Notes: a model not told the origin generated them from the letters alone. A stretch of 64,000 bases of DNA from Mytilus galloprovincialis (GCF_965363235.1 NC_134848.1:60288181-60352180); one strand, 5' to 3'; numbered from the stretch's first letter, positions 54,768-64,000 are shown. Numbers and translations: made by a program.

Positions 54768-55326
54768 TGTTGTGAAAGTACAATTTACACGACGTAACGT
54801 CATATTTATTCCCGTACTTTCACTTTCCCATTGTTGACGTCAACTTCCGCCGAGCAATTGTTTATATGGTTTTGAAGAGCGAAGTTGATATACACCTCGA
54901 ACGAAGAATAAGAAGATTGATATTTGACTTGATATATATTTTATAAAAGGTAAACAGCATACATTTTACACATTTTACACACTGTATTATTTTACTGATC
55001 TCCGCATCAGGTTCTAAATATATACTTTGCCCTATTTATAGATTGTAGTTTCCCCTGTTTAATATAGCGCGATCGGCAATTCAAACACGTTAACGTTGGT
55101 TGTTCATTTGTTATTATTCATTCGCGTATTCCTGTGTGAATAAACTGTGTTGTATATTTATAGTGTATTATAATAAAGTATTGTATTTTTACATGTTGTT
55201 TGCATATAAACGTAACTGCCGTATAAAGTTGTGGTAATTGTTTAATGAGACAAATACTTGTTGTGAAGCCCATGTATGATTTTACCCGCTCGGACGTTTA
55301 TTCTATAAATAAATAAGTTCACAACA
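54768..55326 (+). repeat. LTR 1, forward orientation
   Basis: Starts TGTTGTGAA and ends TTCACAACA, the perfect 9-bp TG...CA inverted termini expected of an LTR. It carries TGACGTCA at 54835-54842 (a CRE-like palindrome), TATAAAAG at 54942-54949 as a possible promoter, and AATAAA at 55139-55144 and 55172-55177 as polyadenylation signals, in U3-R-U5 order. Confidence 0.85.
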
Positions 55327-55328
55327 AC

Positions 55329-55346
55329 TGGTGACAGCCGTGGGAT
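55329..55346 (+). promoter_or_regulatory. Primer-binding-site-like sequence
   Basis: TGGTGACAGCCGTGGGAT begins two bases after LTR 1. Its complement ends in CCA, as a tRNA 3' end would. Beside LTR 2 only TGGTG remains, so the second junction is truncated. Confidence 0.65.
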
Positions 55347-55375
55347 TAATTTAAAATTCGTGTTATTTAAAGATT

Positions 55376-55955
55376 GCAAAACTTTTCAAAGCAGTTTTTA
55401 GCTTTTGGTTTTGTTTTCTTTGTTCGGAAACTTGTCGTGATATTTTACCGAATTTAAAACTTTTTAAAACTGTTTTAGCTTTTGGTTTTAAGTTCACGTG
55501 ATCCTAAATTTCTAGACTTTGTAGGGCATATTTTGCTTTAGTCTATGAAATTTGTCCTTTTGTCCCGCGTTTCCCGCGTATCAAAACTTTTCAAAGCATT
55601 CATTGGCTTTTGGTTTTGACCCTTTCCCCTTTACTTCGCGTTATTTGATTTCAAAACTTTTCAAAGCGTATTTTGCTTTTGGTTTTGAAATATCGTATTC
55701 GTGTTATTTAAATTTCAAAACTTTTCAAAGCAGTGTTTGCTTTTGGTTTTGAAATATCGTGTTCCGCTGATTTGTAAGGGTTTCAAAACTTTTCAAAGCG
55801 TATTTTGCTTTTGGTTTTGAAATATCGTGTTCCGCTGATTTATAAGGGTTTCAAAACTTTTCAAAGCGTATTTAGCTTTTGGTTTTGAAATTTAACTGTA
55901 GGGCTAGCATTACTTCTATACTTTTTATAGCTGATTTAGCTATTGGTTTTGAAGG
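55376..55955 (+). repeat. Hairpin-unit tandem array in the internal region
   Basis: About eight units of roughly 70 bp, each with CAAAACTTTTCAAAGC and GCTTTTGGTTTTG. The two halves are complementary (CAAAAC/GTTTTG, AAAGC/GCTTT), so every unit can fold. Three central units share TATCGTGTTCCGCTGATTT-type spacers. The 66-codon frame here is a translation of the array. Confidence 0.85.
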
Positions 55956-56019
55956 TGTGTTTTTTTTTTTTTTATATGATCGTTTTCGGTATTTCAATAA
56001 ATATTTCAAATCCACCAGT

Positions 56020-56743
56020 TGTTGTGAACTTATTTATTTATAGAATAAACGTCCGAGCGGGTAAAATCATACATGGGCTTCACAACAAGTATTTGTCTCA
56101 TTAAACAATTACCACAACTTTATACGGCAGTTACGTTTATATGCAAACAACATGTAAAAATACAATACTTTATTATAATACACAATAAATATACAACACA
56201 GTTTATTCACACAGGAATACGCGAATGAATAATAACAAATGAACAACCAACGTTAACGTGTTTGAATTGCCGATCGCGCTATATTAAACAGGGGAAACTA
56301 CAATCTATAAATAGGGCAAAGTATATATTTAGAACCTGATGCGGAGATCAGTAAAATAATACAGTGTGTAAAATGTGTAAAATGTATGCTGTTTACCTTT
56401 TATAAAATATATATCAAGTCAAATATCAATCTTCTTATTCTTCGTTCGAGGTGTATATCAACTTCGCTCTTCAAAACCATATAAACAATTGCTCGGCGGA
56501 AGTTGACGTCAACAATGGGAAAGTGACAGTGGCGGATCCAGAAATTTTCATAAGTGGGGGCCCACTGACTGACCTAAGAGGGGGCCCGCTCCAGTCACGC
56601 TTCAGTGATTCCCTATATAAGCAACCAAATTTTTTCCCAAAAAGGGGGGCCCGGGCCCCCCGGGCCCCCCCCTAAATCCGCCTATGAGTGAAAGTACGGG
56701 AATAAATATGACGTTACGTCGTGTAAATTGTACTTTCACAACA
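56020..56743 (-). repeat. LTR 2, inverted, interrupted by a small transposon
   Basis: The reverse complement of LTR 1 over its full length, with the same TATA-like and AATAAA signals. It is interrupted at 56527-56686. Confidence 0.85.
56527..56686. mobile_element. CAGTGGCGGATCC element inserted in LTR 2
   Basis: The ends are CAGTGGCGGATCC and AATCCGCCTATG. AGTGA at 56522-56526 and 56687-56691. LTR 1 holds the uninterrupted sequence (complement GGGAAAGTGAAAGTACGGG), so the insertion and its 5-bp duplication are directly demonstrated. Very similar to 10569-10734. Confidence 0.95.
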
Positions 56744-56749
56744 GCGTGT

Positions 56750-57530
56750 TTGAGTTGAGTATTTTGTCTTGATATCGTACAAAGTAAGAATATTTCATAC
56801 ATCGTCTCGCTTCAGATTCTATCATTTTTATATATTAAAGCTACAGGTTGACTTTATAACACAAAAAAATCACAGTACTAAAAGATGAAATATATGGGTC
56901 AAGTGAAATACCTATCTAATGAGTCACAAAAACAGAGAAGGTGTGTTCGAATAGCTATTTTTTTAACGACAGTCTTTCAAGTTGGATGATGAAAATGCAT
57001 ATCTTCGAAAAATTCTAATTTTTTGTGTGTGATTACTAGGGTTTATAGTCTTCATACACTTAAAAAATCTAGTCTGCCCTTCCACGAAATATTTAATTAG
57101 AATTTTTTTAAATGTTTATGAATTTTCGAAAATTCCACCTGACAACCGATCAGACAATAGTTTTAAGTTGAATCAATGCAGACAAGATTATTAACTGATG
57201 CTCATTAGCTAGTTGATACATTTGTCTTTTAAAATACAACTGACATATAAGGATCGTAATGGTGCAATGTGGATAAATTTATAGGTTTCCAAGAGCAATA
57301 TTGGTAGCGCGTCATCCCTACAATGGCTTCCATTTCTACGATTGTAAAAATGAACTGGCGTAATGGGGAGATAATTTTGACGAAGTAGACTACTGACTGA
57401 ATATACCTCAATTTAAATGAAATCAATTTTCAGACATTTCAAGTATATTTAAATGATTTTATACTTTTATACTTTTATCTTTAAAAAAAAAAAGATGAAT
57501 TTATGAAGAATCTGGTGCCATCTCATACTT
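56750..57530. other. Interior of the TTA element; no gene
   Basis: AT-rich. CTTTCAAGTTGGATGATGAAAATGCAT at about 56976 is a diverged repeat of 54571-54593 (CTTTCAAGTTGGATGAAGAAAATGC), so the flanks on the two sides of the inverted-LTR unit share a direct duplication. Confidence 0.5.
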
Positions 57531-57701
57531 TCGATTAGACCTGCTGAGTTATTTATTTTCAATACATTGCAAGTCAAGTAATTTATTTTCAAACTACCAC
57601 AGAACAAACCATTTATTTTTGTGATTATCAAGGCTGAGTTATTTATTTTCAAAATCCTCCCCCCCCCCCACCCCCCAGAATATCAAATGGTCGTCCCCTT
57701 A

Positions 57702-58560
57702 TCGGCTATTGATAAGTGTTTTACGCTCATTCAGTTTATCAGAGGCCTTCCGGTGGTGATTTAAATAGAATAAAACAGTAAGTACATGCAGGTGCACGAG
57801 AGAAAAAAAGTATTAAACATTTAAATCACCACACACGGTTCATTCCTCTGCTAGTTATTCGTATTACTAGTATTTTATTAAGGCGTTTAAAATCTTTAGC
57901 GACCCACAGTTTAAATGTCTTTGACACACACGATATGACAACTGGGCGTTACAGACGAACGCTCACCTAACCTGAGCGTGTCAAGAAATGGTATGGTCCA
58001 CGCTGTTATGAAAATGATTCTAATACACTCGAAAATTGGCGAGTTTATAACATCGATAGTAAAGTTGTCCGATGAGTATTTTTTTTATACAAAAAAGACT
58101 TTATTACGGTTGAAACTCTGATTTAAATGAATGAACTTGAACTGAATAGTCATGACATATAAATTTGCTACTGAATATTAGACCAACAAATAAATAACAT
58201 TAATTAATGTACAAATAGCCATGTGCATGTATACTGATTACATAAGCGATAGTATATGACATTGTTATTGCATATTTATAAAACACCAAACGTTTTTTTC
58301 TGACTATAGAGTGGGCGCAATAGGGGGTCCGTTAACATGTTAACAACACCTCGATCTTGGCAAAAACAGTTAACAACAACTGCAAAAATCTGATAACAGT
58401 TAACAAATTGGGTTGATAACAAACCAATTTTATCTCGGATAACAACACCTTGAAAAAGGCCAAAACAGGTTTACATGAAAAGGTATTGCCCCCCTATGGT
58501 ATATATACTATATAGATATTTTCATATTTGTTCGTTGTTGCATCTTTAAAAACACGAGCA
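57702..58560. other. No gene; GTTAACA-rich patch
   Basis: 58318-58498 contains many TTAACA/AACAAC words and is bounded by CAATAGGGGG and CCCCCCTATGG, possibly a small inverted-end element. Elsewhere nothing was recognised. Confidence 0.35.
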
Positions 58561-58564
58561 AATT

Positions 58565-58790
58565 AATAAAATTGAGAATGGAAATGGGGAATGTGCCAAA
58601 GAGACAACAACCCGACCATAGAAAAAAAAAAAAAAAACAACAGCAGAAGGTCACCAACAGGTCTTCAATGTAGCGAAAAGTTTTCCCGCACCAAGAGGCG
58701 TCCTTCAGCTGGCCCCTAAACAAATATATACTAGTTCAGTGATAATGAACGCCATACTAATTTCCAAATTGTACACACGAAACATACTAC
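58565..58790. repeat. Dispersed repeat R3
   Basis: Similar to 41928-42115: GAATGGAAATGGGGAATGTG, CAGGTCTTCAATGTAGCG, CCCGCACCAAGAGGCG and GGCCCCTAAACAAATATATA. Confidence 0.65.
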
Positions 58791-59149
58791 ATGAAAATAA
58801 CTTTAGCAACCCACGCCACTTCTCTTTACATTGACACTGCAATTAAGTACAAACATTGTATTATAAAGACAAACCAAAAATAATTATGACACTGAACGAA
58901 GCATCTCACACACAATCGTTTAAGCAGTTGGAGCTTCAACTTTCTTATTTTTAATTGAATCTCTGATGTGGGAGTGGTACAAATCTGCATAATTATCTTC
59001 ATATTAGTAATTCGACAAATTTTTACAAAGTGTATTTAGTTTGGCAAAATGTTCGCTACTCTCGTCTCAGTCATTCTATATTTTGTTTGAGTTATAAATA
59101 TAGCCTGTTATTTTCACTAATATACTTATCTACCAACCAACCTTGATAA

Positions 59150-59280
59150 TATAGGGTTATTGCATGAATATTGGGGAATATTGTCCCGAGTAGAATTTTA
59201 TATTGCACGAGCTTGCGAGTGCAATATATGTTCTACGAGGGACAATATTCCCCAATATTCATGCAATAACCCTTTTATTG
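59150..59280. repeat. Foldback palindrome with GAGCTTGCGAG spacer
   Basis: The arms include GGGTTATTGCATGAATATTG, GGGAATATTGTCCC and ATATTGCACGAG with complements. Short GC spacer as at 7197 and 26057. Further GCAATA-rich words follow to 59450. Confidence 0.9.
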
Positions 59281-59834
59281 TATAGCAATATAATATTTGA
59301 AAGTATAAATTGGGTTAAACTAAGATTTAGTTGTTGATGACGTCATAAATTTTGATAATTTATTGCACTAGTGCAATATTAGAATTTATTGCACGTTAAC
59401 TTTTGGTTACTTTCTGTGGGGAATATTATATTGCTATGCAATAAATTGAATTACCTGTTCTTAGTCATTCGATTGACAAGGTCAAGTGATTTTTTATATA
59501 CATGTACATGAAAAATGCAAGTGGGAATAAAATTACTACTTTGGTCTTCTTCCGACTGGACGTAAACCATTGCCCTTGCCAAAGTTGGACGTCCGTTTGA
59601 TTGTGCGCGGTATGTATACATCTAGTGATGACGTTTTATCCGATTCATCTGGCAAAGAGAGTGCCACGCTCTCCTCTGCAGGTTAATTTGAACCATTGCA
59701 ACAACTTTTTGAGGGGCCGATGGTGGCCTTTGTCTCAGATTGTTGCAAGGCAAACGTCTGTCCCTATTCAATATACTTTAATATTTCAGTGACAGTCCAA
59801 GTTTCATTGACTTTTTTTCATCCTGGATGGCATC

Positions 59835-61250
59835 CAGGGGCGGATCCAGGATTTTGGAAAGGGTGGGCGAAGTAAATTGAATTTCGCCGAGCGGAGCTAA
59901 AAAACATAAAATACATAAAATAAGTGTACAATGAACTTTTTACACGGTTTCTGAAGTTGGGCATGCATATTTTATAGTTGCTATAAAGTGTAAGGGTCGG
60001 ACATTTTTGATGCCGTATTCTCCCATTATAAATGATTGGATAGATCGAAAGCTATACATGTACTAATATATTTGATGTGGGAGTTGGCAGTAAAAAATGG
60101 ACATGGAAATTTCTCGTTTGTTTATTTAGTAAAACCTCACAATTTATTTGCTGTAAACAAGATAGACGCCGGGCTATCGATGAAATTTACAATAAACCGA
60201 CACGAGATAAGAAACAAACAAACATTTTTTGTCCAAATGTTTGGTTGAAATGTTTCAGCCAACAAGGGAAGTGAGGGTTCCAAATTAACCAAAGTCCGGC
60301 TACGAATGAGTCTGAAAGGACAACGAATTTATGAATAATAGTCGACAAATGGAGACATAATGGCCACACCAAGCAGGCAGATTGCAGTCGGGCCTTGAAA
60401 AATGTATTCAATATATCAGTTCGGCGAAACAAATATTCCGGTCAGATATGGGATTTACATGCAAACCCCGGCAACAAAAAATAACACCCGTTTATTATTC
60501 ATCATGTTCATTTTATGCTAAATAATTATGTTTGAAATTTTTGTTTCTAATAGCAAATAAGTGGACAAAATTATTGTTTTCAATCCAGATATATACGACC
60601 AGAATTTATGATTAAGACAAAAATCAGGGTAAGATTTTTTCTCTCAAACTTCTCAGATCATTGCCCCCTCAAATCAAATAGTCCATACCTTTAAAAGACA
60701 TAAAATCTGTCTAGAGCTTACTGACTGGGGATCATCAGCTATGTTATTTATAGGCTGCCCGAAGGGCCTTTGGGATTAAACATTTTTTTGTAGATAGATA
60801 ATATTGCTATGGAACTTTCACGAGAGTGTAATAGAGTATTACTTTCTGTTTGGTGGAATTATGAAATAGAAGTCAGTATACGTTCATGTTCAATCCTTTG
60901 TTGCTTTGAACATGTTGAAGGTGTCATGCTTGTAACCTTCATCATAAGCAAGTGTTACTGTAATCTGAATTTCAAAATGACTGAATGACAGGTTTTTTTT
61001 CGACGCACTGGTTAACACCGCCGTAGCCGAATCACATGACGTTGACATAACCAATAATATATTACAGTAAATACGAGCAAAAATTATCGTTATAAGTTAA
61101 AAAATGTCGCATAAAAACAAAATATACGGGAAATGGCAAATTTCACGAAGTCTTAGTCTGATTAATAATTTTTACAAAAAAAAAAAAAAAAAAAAATCCA
61201 AGCAAAGGGTGGGCGTACGCCCTCTACACTCCCCTCTGGATCCGCCACTG
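59835..61250. mobile_element. Longer CAGTGGCGGATCC-family element, 1.4 kb
   Basis: The ends are CAGGGGCGGATCCAGG and CTGGATCCGCCACTG. GCATC is repeated at 59830-59834 and 61251-61255. Near the left end is TCGCCGAGCGGAGC, also found in the hAT-type elements at 32799 and 53690. Near the right end are a 22-base poly-A and GGGTGGGCGTACGCCC. The overlapping frames at 60036-60274 show no domain. Possibly a deletion derivative of the autonomous parent of the short copies. Confidence 0.85.
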
Positions 61251-61552
61251 GCATCTATTACAGCTGAGAATTCTATAAAAGTAGTCTCAGATTACAGGAC
61301 CTACCTATTGAGTTTATTGTTGATTGGTTCTCGTCCTGAACATAAATGTTATATTTGCCACTGTACATGAAACAAAAATATAATATTGCAAGTACCTTAT
61401 GAATATGATATCAGAAATAGAAACCGTGAAGTATAACAATAAAGCTGGGGTGTTATTATTTTGATCACTCTCAGGAGGTTTAAGTTTTAACTGATGGGAT
61501 TATTCTCTTGAAAAAGAGATTATTTATTGAAAATATTGTTCAATTGTTTCGT

Positions 61553-61613
61553 GTCAGACTACTAGGGTGTCGGACCAATGGGGTGTCGGACTAATTGGGC
61601 GTCGGACTATATT
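61553..61613 (+). repeat. Short minisatellite GGGTGTCGGACTAAT
   Basis: Four units of about 17 bp: GTGTCAGACTACTAG, GGTGTCGGACCAATG, GGTGTCGGACTAATT and GGCGTCGGACTATAT. Confidence 0.8.
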
Positions 61614-61617
61614 CATT

Positions 61618-61865
61618 TAAAAAGGTGGCGAGTTCATGAAAAGTGGGGCGATTTGGTGTGGGGCGACTTGGCTTACTTCCGGAAACTGGAACATCCTAGA
61701 TATTGACATCACTGACGGAAAACGGTGATTTTGTGAATGAAGATTATATTACTTGATACAGTGATTATAATGTATTGAAGCTAATTTATAGGGTGAGAAT
61801 ATACTCATTTGTAATGGATTGAGGTGTTGTCATGATAATCACTGATATTGTATTGGTTCAAAAAT
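61618..61865. repeat. Dispersed 2-kb repeat core, reverse copy
   Basis: AAAGGTGGCGAGTTCATG, GGGGCGATTTGGTGTG, CATCCTAGATATTGACATC and GGTGAGAATATACTC, in the same order as 34391-34680. Confidence 0.8.
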
Positions 61866-61929
61866 AAGAGATATTACTCTTACAACGTAAAGTCTTCGGT
61901 TCAACAGTGTCAGTTTTAAATCGTATAAA

Positions 61930-62110
61930 CTGTTCAATATCATATACCAAATATCTAAGCAACATCTTGTGAAACAATAATACTGAGAAAGAACAAAATA
62001 AGGCAGAAGAAAAAAAATAATAATTAAAATAAAATAAAAACCAAATGTCTTTCCACATCAAAGAAATTCTGAAAAGATGCTTATTACTTTATACTGATGA
62101 AAATTGAAGT
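61930..62110. repeat. Direct repeat pair, member 1
   Basis: ATCTAAGCAACATCTTGTGAA, AACAAAATAAGGCAGAAG and AAACCAAATGTCTTTCCAC correspond in order to 63795-63930 (ATCTTAACAACATATTGCGAA, AACAAAATTTGAGGGAAG, GTCTTTCCAC). Together with GGGAGATAA words they recall a repeat common near bivalve genes. Confidence 0.55.
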
Positions 62111-62197
62111 GATTTTGATATACTTTTGAGTGAAATAAGGGAGATAATTTGCTTCTTCTGGTGAATCAGATGTCATTTTCAGTCTCATTTGCTAGTA

Positions 62198-62960
62198 CAG
62201 TGTTCTAGCTACAATGTTTGAACAGGGCGCAGCGCCCACTCTTTTTTATTGACGCCAGTACCTTTTTTCTGTCGTTCCTCGGGCGCCCTGCTGTTTTTAT
62301 CACCGAAAATTGTCATTTTTATGCATTAAAATACTGGTAAAATCGTAAATGTTCCATGAACAGGAAGTTCAGCTACCTGTACAAGCTGTCAAATTTAGTG
62401 ACCCATTAAGTGTATGGCTTTACCTGACCATGCTGACGGCTTTGGTGTCAAAAACATTGTTTATTAACACCAATTACCTTAGGTTCAGGTCATAAATAAT
62501 TTGTGAATTCCCAAAAAGTTTTGCATCTGTACTTCCATTAATTGATCTATCAAAAGCAATGATGAATTCCTAAAATTATAACCTGTTGAGAGTCAGCCTG
62601 GTTACCTGGTATGATGACAGCATAGATATAAAACCCATGCACATGGCTATAATATACATGGTGACAGCAACTACAAGACAGCTTAATGATCATGTATAAT
62701 ATTAGACAAATGCTTCCCAAAGAGGGTATCAGCATCATGACCATAGATTTTATAAAGTCAACTATAAAAAAAAAAAATAGTGCCAAAAGACATAAATTAC
62801 ATAACTCCATTTTAACTGAAACTTGATGTTTCAATAATACAAGCTTAAAATTATGTGCTAATTAATTATAAGACTAAAATAAATTTACACATTAAAATTG
62901 CCCTTTTTCTGACTCGCACCCTCCTCTTTTCAAATCCTGGCTAGACATGCTAGAACACTG
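62198..62960. mobile_element. CAGTGTTCTAGC-ended element
   Basis: The ends are CAGTGTTCTAGCTACAATG and CATGCTAGAACACTG. The flanks TAGTA (62193-62197) and TAGCA (62961-62965) fit a 5-bp duplication with one change. GGGCGCAGCGCCC at 62225 is a perfect palindrome just inside the left end. No transposase; the minus-strand frame 62550-62834 lacks features. Confidence 0.65.
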
Positions 62961-62965
62961 TAGCA

Positions 62966-64000
62966 TCTTTCACACTGATTCCAAAAATATATAGTTTTTC
63001 ATATACTAAGCCTTTAAACCAGATAATTGGCCACTTCTGGTTGATCAAAAGTCATTTCTTGTCCTGAGTGATAGGTTAATGTATTTCGATTACAAAATAT
63101 GTGAATTCCAAGTACTTTTTCATGAAAAAAGTGCAAAAATGGCTACTAGCTCTCAAGGTCACTTCTGGTTGACATTTTTCAAGGTCATATGTCACCCAAT
63201 ATTATGTTAAAGGTCATATGGCTTTTAGTTTATAATGAACCAAGTTGAAGTAATAATCAATTAACCTTATAATTAATCATTTCAGGGACAGTAACTCCTA
63301 TAAGATGCAATTGGATTGTTTCATACCAAATTTAACATTTCTTCATACAATAAAACAAACATTTTGCACTTGTTCTTTAATATATATATATCTCTAAAAG
63401 TGTTTGGGAAAATGCAAAAATAAGCAAAAGTCAAAATTTAGAACTTGACCTTGAACTTTGACCTTGACCCTCATTTTCTCAGTTAGAACCTAAGGACTTC
63501 AATTAAATGGTGCCAGAGTTCTACTGATAAAGGTTTATGAGTTAAAGCATACCGACAAATTTATTTTGTAAAGGTAGATAACTCCCATAAAATTTCATGG
63601 AATCGCTTCGATCCAAATTAGGTGAAAATTCCTGAGGAAGTAACGACCAATTAGTAATAGAAATTTTGTCGATATCTTTTTTTGTTACAAAGGAGATGCA
63701 CACATATGATGGACAGTGAATTGGGAGATAACTCCTACAAAGAAAATGGTTCGGCTTAGCAGGGTGAAATTTAAAAGCGCCATACGATACAATATGAGAA
63801 ATATCTTAACAACATATTGCGAAACAAACATTTATGGCATGAACAAAATTTGAGGGAAGAAAAAAAATATAATAATTAAAAACCAATTGTTCAGAGAACA
63901 ATTGAAGGTCTTTCCACCAAAAATAATGTATTCTAATATGAAAGTAGTAAAATTAAGTTTAAAAGGTCATTTCAATCATCAAATGATAGCGTATTGTACG
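62966..64000. repeat. Repeat-rich flank without genes
   Basis: Recurrent AAGGTCATATG and GACCTTGACC words, GGGAGATAACTCC at 63722, and the second member of the direct repeat pair at 63795-63930. No open frame of note. Confidence 0.45.

Larger units (their letters stand above)
54768..56743. mobile_element. Retroelement-like unit with inverted LTRs
   Basis: Two LTR-like arms in opposite orientation: 54768-55326 forward (559 bp) and 56020-56743 reversed (724 bp). The reversed arm carries a 160-bp element plus its 5-bp duplication; without these it is also 559 bp. Reading the arms against each other I saw one substitution, near 55165. Both outer ends are TGTTGTGAAAG. The whole is flanked by GCGTG on both sides, which indicates one integration event. 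Ordinary LTR elements have direct repeats, so this configuration is anomalous. The internal 693 bp has a primer-binding-site-like sequence and a hairpin-forming tandem array but no gag, protease, RT or integrase. Confidence 0.85.
53320..57698. mobile_element. 4.4-kb poly-G-ended element, TTA duplication
   Basis: The ends are GGGGACGACCATTTGATATT then CTGGGGGGG, and the exact complement closing TCAAATGGTCGTCCCC. TTA at 53317-53319 and 57699-57701. Subterminal words such as GGAGGATTTGTTTTTGATCA and GAGTTATTTATTTTCAAAAT mirror each other loosely. A distinct family from 51969-52226 but with the same CCATTTGAT-plus-G-run design. No transposase. It carries a hAT-like remnant (53690-54290) and the inverted-LTR unit (54768-56743). 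Confidence 0.8.

Noticed and set aside
55552..55752. 66-codon frame inside the inverted-LTR unit as a possible gag remnant
   Set aside because: It repeats with the 70-bp hairpin units (FGFEISY-like text) and has no zinc knuckle or other gag feature.
53232..58022. A larger inverted pair around AACAGCGTGGAC outside the TTA element
   Set aside because: AATCATTTTCTAAACAGCGTG and its partner near 57990-58022 match over only about 25 bases, with no duplication and poor extension; kept as unproven.
62550..62834. 94-codon minus-strand frame with hydrophobic stretches
   Set aside because: Lies within a short transposon-like element; composition is that of AT-rich noncoding DNA and no homologous feature is recognisable.
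1..64000. tRNA, rRNA or small structured RNA genes
   Set aside because: No cloverleaf with plausible A and B boxes, and no rRNA-like conserved blocks were noticed. Hairpins present are explained by foldback repeats. A dedicated tRNA search would be decisive.

Overview
This window reads as repeat-dense nuclear DNA of a bivalve mollusc, most probably a mytilid mussel. The base composition is AT-rich. A short dispersed repeat recurs at least eight times (recognisable by GAAGATGTGGTATGATTGCC and by CAATGAGACAACT), and I know it as very common in Mytilus sequence. There are no rRNA or tRNA genes, CRISPR arrays, bacterial operons or ribosome-binding sites. The organism assignment is from recognition, not from a search.

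Only three reading frames look like real, intact protein-coding sequence. Two are C2H2 zinc-finger exons (16217-17143 minus, ten fingers; 48338-49411 plus, twelve fingers). They are paralogues lying back to back about 31 kb apart, each preceded by the same intron end and splice acceptor. The third is a 350-residue HARBI1-like DDE transposase (42446-43498 plus). Everything else that translates is a decayed mobile-element gene (LINE ends at 5371-5741 and 36559-36795, a reverse transcriptase at 50616-51515, a hAT-type C-terminus at 33131-33337, a second DDE transposase at 44401-44745, and a host-like pseudogene at 17572-18055) or a spurious frame across a tandem repeat.

Layout. 1-7.2 kb: short repeats, two large foldbacks (1777-2194 and 2226-4443) and one copy of a 2-kb dispersed repeat. 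7.4-10.4 kb: a 3,055-bp element with satellite-filled inverted ends and a 6-bp target duplication. 10.5-16 kb: a small terminal-inverted-repeat element, a 121-bp tandem array and a foldback. 16-18 kb: zinc-finger exon 1 and a pseudogene. 19-21.8 kb: a cluster of foldback palindromes and small transposons. 21.9-25.2 kb: a second copy of the 2-kb repeat, then an element rich in a TCTATCCTGTTAC motif. 26.7-30.5 kb: a 3.8-kb element with 180-bp inverted ends. 32.8-36.3 kb: a hAT-type element and a poly-G-ended element.

37.0-48.2 kb: an 11-kb composite element whose ends and interior are arrays of a 20-bp, partly palindromic unit. Its internal segment is duplicated. The first copy was broken by two related DDE transposons inserted side by side at the same TATTA site; the second copy keeps that site empty. 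48.2-49.6 kb: zinc-finger exon 2 with decayed fingers beyond its stop codon. 49.9-51.5 kb: a reverse-transcriptase relic whose 3' tail is the source of the common short repeat. 53.3-57.7 kb: a TTA-flanked element containing an unusual retroelement-like unit, with two 559-bp LTRs in inverted orientation bounded by a 5-bp target duplication. 58-64 kb: further small transposons and repeats.

The strongest leads are the inverted-LTR unit (54768-56743), the twin TATTA-inserted DDE transposons (39455-45768), the array-bearing 11-kb composite (37006-48166) and a recurring class of CAG...CTG-ended elements that all make 5-bp target duplications. All similarity statements were made by reading the sequence. 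No alignment or database search was run.
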